Source of the DNA: JANNRW01 sp031401815 | GTDB lineage: Bacteria; Desulfobacterota; Desulfuromonadia; Geobacterales; DSM-12255 | NCBI GenBank assembly: GCA_031401815.1 | Contig: JANNRW010000142.1 | Location: 1 to 7,467 of the forward strand | Length of the DNA: 7,467 nt | Direction: 5' to 3' | Shown here: piece by piece, positions 4,950 through 7,467 of the stretch | Layout of the letters: each line of letters begins with the position of its first letter | Position numbering within the stretch: the stretch's first letter is position 1 | Made by a program: the position numbers and the translations under genes | The notes under the pieces: model-generated | Databases searched by the model: none | What the model was told of the DNA's origin: nothing | The model's input: the letters and a program-made list of their open reading frames with translations, nothing else

Positions 4950-4974
4950 AAAAAATTGTTCGGAGTTTGTGACC

Positions 4975-6627
4975 ATGTCTGACAAGAAATCCGGAAATCG
5001 GCCTCTTCTTTACAGGAGTGAACTGACCCGGCGAATTGTGCTGCTGGAAGAGTTGCTACTTGAAAAGGAACTTGTCGTAGATGCCCTGCAGGATTCGGAG
5101 AAGCGCTACAGAAGGCTTTTTGAATCTGCCAGGGATGGCATACTAATACTTGATGCAGATACCGGAATGGTGGTGGATGTCAATCCATTCCTCGTGAAGT
5201 TACTGGGTTATTCTTACGAAGTATTGTGTGGGCAATTTATCTGGGAGCTCGGTGTTTTCAAGGATATTGCTGCATCCAGAGATGCTTTCAGGACTCTGCA
5301 GGAGAATGAATATATCCGTTACGATGATTTGCCGCTGGAAACCTGTAATGGAGAGACGATTGCCGTTGAATTTGTCAGTAATGTTTATCTCGTGGATCAC
5401 CTGAAGGTGATCCAGTGCAATATTAGGGATATTTCCCGGCGCAAGCTTGCTGATGCCGAGAACCTGCGTCTGTCAGCGCAACTCCATCAAGCTCAGAAAA
5501 TGGAAGCGATTGGGCATCTGGCGGGTGGCGTAGCACATGATTTCAACAATATGCTCACTGTGATCATCGGCTATGCAGAACTGGCTCTGCGAAAGGTTGA
5601 TCCATCCCAGCCACTCTATTCCGACCTTCGGGAAATCATACAGGCTGCAAAGCATTCGACGGACATAACCCGGCAATTGCTGGCTTTTGCCCGCAAGCAG
5701 GCCATAGCACCGGTTCTTCTTGACCTGAACCAGAGCGTGGCGAGCATGCTCAAGATGCTCAGGCGGCTTATAGGGGAGGACATAGAACTGACCTGGCTGC
5801 CTGATAAGTTCCCCTGTCCGGTCAAGATGGATCCTGTTCAAATAGACCAGATCATGGCAAACCTCTGTGTGAACGCCAGGGACGCGATAGACAACATCGG
5901 CAAGGTAACAATAGAAACCGGAACCGTCACTTTTGACATGAGCTACTGCGCTCATCACGCCGGGTATGTAGCTGGTGAATACGTGCTTCTGGCTGTCAGT
6001 GATGATGGTTGTGGCATGGACAAAAAGACCCTCGGCCAGATTTTCGAACCTTTTTTCACAAGCAAGGAGTTAGGTCAGGGAACCGGCCTCGGTTTAGCTA
6101 CAGTGTATGGCATAGTCAGACAGAATAATGGATTCATCAATGTCTACAGCGAACCGGGAACAGGAACAACCTTCAAAATATATCTGCCTCGCTTTGTTGA
6201 CCAAAACGAAGTTGTCAGGCTAGAAAAGACCGAAGATATCCCTCTGGGACATCTTGAGACAGTGCTGATAGTCGAGGACGAGCCTTCAATCCTTGAACTT
6301 GGAAAAATGATGCTGGAGGAGTTGGGATATCGCGTGCTTACCGCAGGAACTCCGGGCGAGGCGATTGGCCTGGCAGCTGAAAATGCGAGTGATATCAGTC
6401 TTGTGATTACCGACGTTATCATGCCTGAAATGAATGGCAAGGATATGGCGGAGCGGTTGTTACTACTTTACCCGAATATGAAGATATTGTTCATGTCCGG
6501 CTATACTGCGGACATGATAGCCCATCGTGGAGTACTGAATGAAGGGGTCAACTTCATCCAGAAACCATTTTCGATTAAGGAGCTGGCCGACAAGGTGCAT
6601 GAGTCGCTGAGTGAAGGCAAACTATGA
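4975..6627 (+). CDS. PAS-containing hybrid histidine kinase/response regulator
   Basis: The product is 550 residues with no membrane segment, so it is cytoplasmic. It should sense a signal, autophosphorylate on His and pass the phosphate to its own receiver. Domain order: a leucine-rich coiled coil (about 12-42), a PAS domain (about 43-155, opening EKRYRRLFESARDGILILD), a dimerisation/phosphoacceptor domain with GGVAHDFNN and His188, an HK4-type signature, then the ATPase domain with N box NLCVNARDA (Asn300), DDGCG (343-347), FEPFF and GTGLGL (369-374). A CheY-like receiver follows, with Glu434/Asp435, phosphoacceptor Asp480 in ITDVIMPEMNG, Ser508 and Lys530 in QKPF. All catalytic residues are present. 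There is no output or Hpt domain, so a partner is needed. ATG 4975 is chosen over GTG 4969 because CGGAG (4961-4965) is nine bases ahead of it. The stop overlaps the next gene as ATGA. Confidence 0.93.
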   Translation: MSDKKSGNRPLLYRSELTRRIVLLEELLLEKELVVDALQDSEKRYRRLFESARDGILILDADTGMVVDVNPFLVKLLGYSYEVLCGQFIWELGVFKDIAASRDAFRTLQENEYIRYDDLPLETCNGETIAVEFVSNVYLVDHLKVIQCNIRDISRRKLADAENLRLSAQLHQAQKMEAIGHLAGGVAHDFNNMLTVIIGYAELALRKVDPSQPLYSDLREIIQAAKHSTDITRQLLAFARKQAIAPVLLDLNQSVASMLKMLRRLIGEDIELTWLPDKFPCPVKMDPVQIDQIMANLCVNARDAIDNIGKVTIETGTVTFDMSYCAHHAGYVAGEYVLLAVSDDGCGMDKKTLGQIFEPFFTSKELGQGTGLGLATVYGIVRQNNGFINVYSEPGTGTTFKIYLPRFVDQNEVVRLEKTEDIPLGHLETVLIVEDEPSILELGKMMLEELGYRVLTAGTPGEAIGLAAENASDISLVITDVIMPEMNGKDMAERLLLLYPNMKILFMSGYTADMIAHRGVLNEGVNFIQKPFSIKELADKVHESLSEGKL

Positions 6628-7467
6628 AAAGACGAGATTATTGTATGAGCGATGAACCAAAAATAATTGGGATGGGCGCAATCGCTCACACCGGAGGGGT
6701 CGCATTTCGTGTCTGGGCACCCCATGCCGAGCGGGTTTCTGTTGTCGGGTCATTCAATGAGTGGAACAACGACAAGCATCCACTTCAGTCCGAAGAAAAC
6801 GGATACTGGTATGCTGATGTGGCGGAGGCAGCTGTCGGTGATGAGTACAAGTTTTCATTGACTACGGCAGCCGGTGATTTTACACGCATCGACCCCTACG
6901 CTCACGAGGTGACCAGTTCGGTAGGTAATGCCATTGTTCATGATCCTGCCTTTGACTGGCAGGGTGATGACTTCACACTCTCACCCTGGAACGAGCTTGT
7001 TATCTACGAACTCCATGTTGGCACTTTCAATGATCAGGAGGACGCTGATAGTTCAGGCAAGTTCCCCTCTGTAACTGAACGTCTGGGACATTTGAAAAAA
7101 CTTGGCGTTAATGCGTTACAGATCATGCCTGTGGGTGAATTTGCCGGGGAGAGCTCGTGGGGTTACAACCCCGCTCATATTTATTCCGTAGAACTCGCCT
7201 ATGGAGGTCCAAGAGCCTTCAAACGGTTCATCAAATCTGCCCACAAGCAGGGTATTGCCGTGATCCTCGACGTTGTCTACAACCATCTGGGTCCCGACGA
7301 TCTTGATCTCTGGCAGTTCGACGGCTGGAGCGAGAATGGTCGCGGAGGTATCTACTTTTACAATGACGAAAGAGCCATTACCCCTTGGGGGGAGACACGT
7401 CCCGATTACGGACGCGGCGAGGTGCGGCAATACATTCTCGATAATGTCCTGATGTGGCTTGAGGAGT
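6624..7467 (+). CDS. GH13 alpha-amylase family enzyme, N-terminal part
   Basis: The reading frame stays open from 6624 to the window edge (281 codons), so the C-terminal part is missing. Counting from the internal ATG at 6645, residues 13-70 form a CBM48-type beta-sandwich (GGVAFRVWAPHAERVSVVGS, then FNEWN) as found ahead of branching, debranching and trehalose-forming enzymes. The catalytic barrel begins at WNELVIYELHVGTF, and conserved region I DVVYNH supplies Asp209, Asn213 and His214. The later GH13 regions with the nucleophile and acid/base lie beyond the window. WGYNPAHIYSVELAYGGP and ITPWGETRPDYG resemble both glycogen branching enzymes (GlgB) and maltooligosyltrehalose trehalohydrolase (TreZ); I cannot decide, so no symbol is given. 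GAAGG (6613-6617) is six bases ahead of ATG 6624, which overlaps the kinase stop; ATG 6645 is an alternative with a weaker site. The overlap implies co-translation with the kinase. Confidence 0.88.
   Translation, partial: MKRRDYCMSDEPKIIGMGAIAHTGGVAFRVWAPHAERVSVVGSFNEWNNDKHPLQSEENGYWYADVAEAAVGDEYKFSLTTAAGDFTRIDPYAHEVTSSVGNAIVHDPAFDWQGDDFTLSPWNELVIYELHVGTFNDQEDADSSGKFPSVTERLGHLKKLGVNALQIMPVGEFAGESSWGYNPAHIYSVELAYGGPRAFKRFIKSAHKQGIAVILDVVYNHLGPDDLDLWQFDGWSENGRGGIYFYNDERAITPWGETRPDYGRGEVRQYILDNVLMWLEE

Overview
The window looks like a piece of a Gram-negative chromosome, most likely from a Geobacter-like member of the Desulfuromonadota. That assignment is inference. It rests on a textbook sigma-54 promoter, a soluble PAS/hybrid histidine kinase, several exported proteins with Sec or lipoprotein signals, a moderate base composition, and a 306-residue exported family that I recall from Proteobacteria. 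No rRNA, tRNA, CRISPR array, insertion sequence or phage gene was seen.

Layout, left to right. (1) At 164-1084 (+) is a gene for an exported, conserved protein of unknown function. (2) At 1163-1697 (+) is a BrnT/BrnA type II toxin-antitoxin pair whose genes overlap by 20 bases. Directly in front of it lies a 26-bp near-perfect palindrome, the likely autoregulatory operator. (3) On the minus strand, a small lipoprotein gene (3252-3004) leads into an AI-2E/PerM family membrane protein (2984-1737), probably as a two-gene operon. (4) Upstream of these, still on the minus strand, is an exported Ala/Lys-rich protein (3741-3370), closed off by a clear Rho-independent terminator. (5) A 357-base divergent intergenic region follows. 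It holds a very good sigma-54 promoter for the rightward gene, a weaker sigma-54-like element for the leftward gene, and an inverted repeat lying half-way between them. (6) At 4099-4629 (+) is a Met/His-rich periplasmic protein with LTxxQ motifs, of the Spy/CpxP type. (7) At 4776-7467 (+) is a probable operon: a 57-codon helix-turn-helix-like small gene, a PAS-HisKA-HATPase-REC hybrid histidine kinase, and the first 281 codons of a GH13 alpha-glucan enzyme that overlaps the kinase stop codon and runs off the window.

How the genes may work together (inference): the middle block (lipoprotein, Ala/Lys-rich protein and Met-rich Spy-like protein) looks like a small envelope-protection cluster. The two minus-strand exported proteins are built from 11-residue tandem repeats like those of LEA or synuclein-type proteins. 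The sigma-54 control region between the Ala/Lys-rich and Spy-like genes suggests they answer one activator. The right-hand operon couples a cytoplasmic phosphorelay sensor to alpha-glucan or trehalose metabolism. That would also fit stress physiology, but nothing in the sequence proves a functional link.
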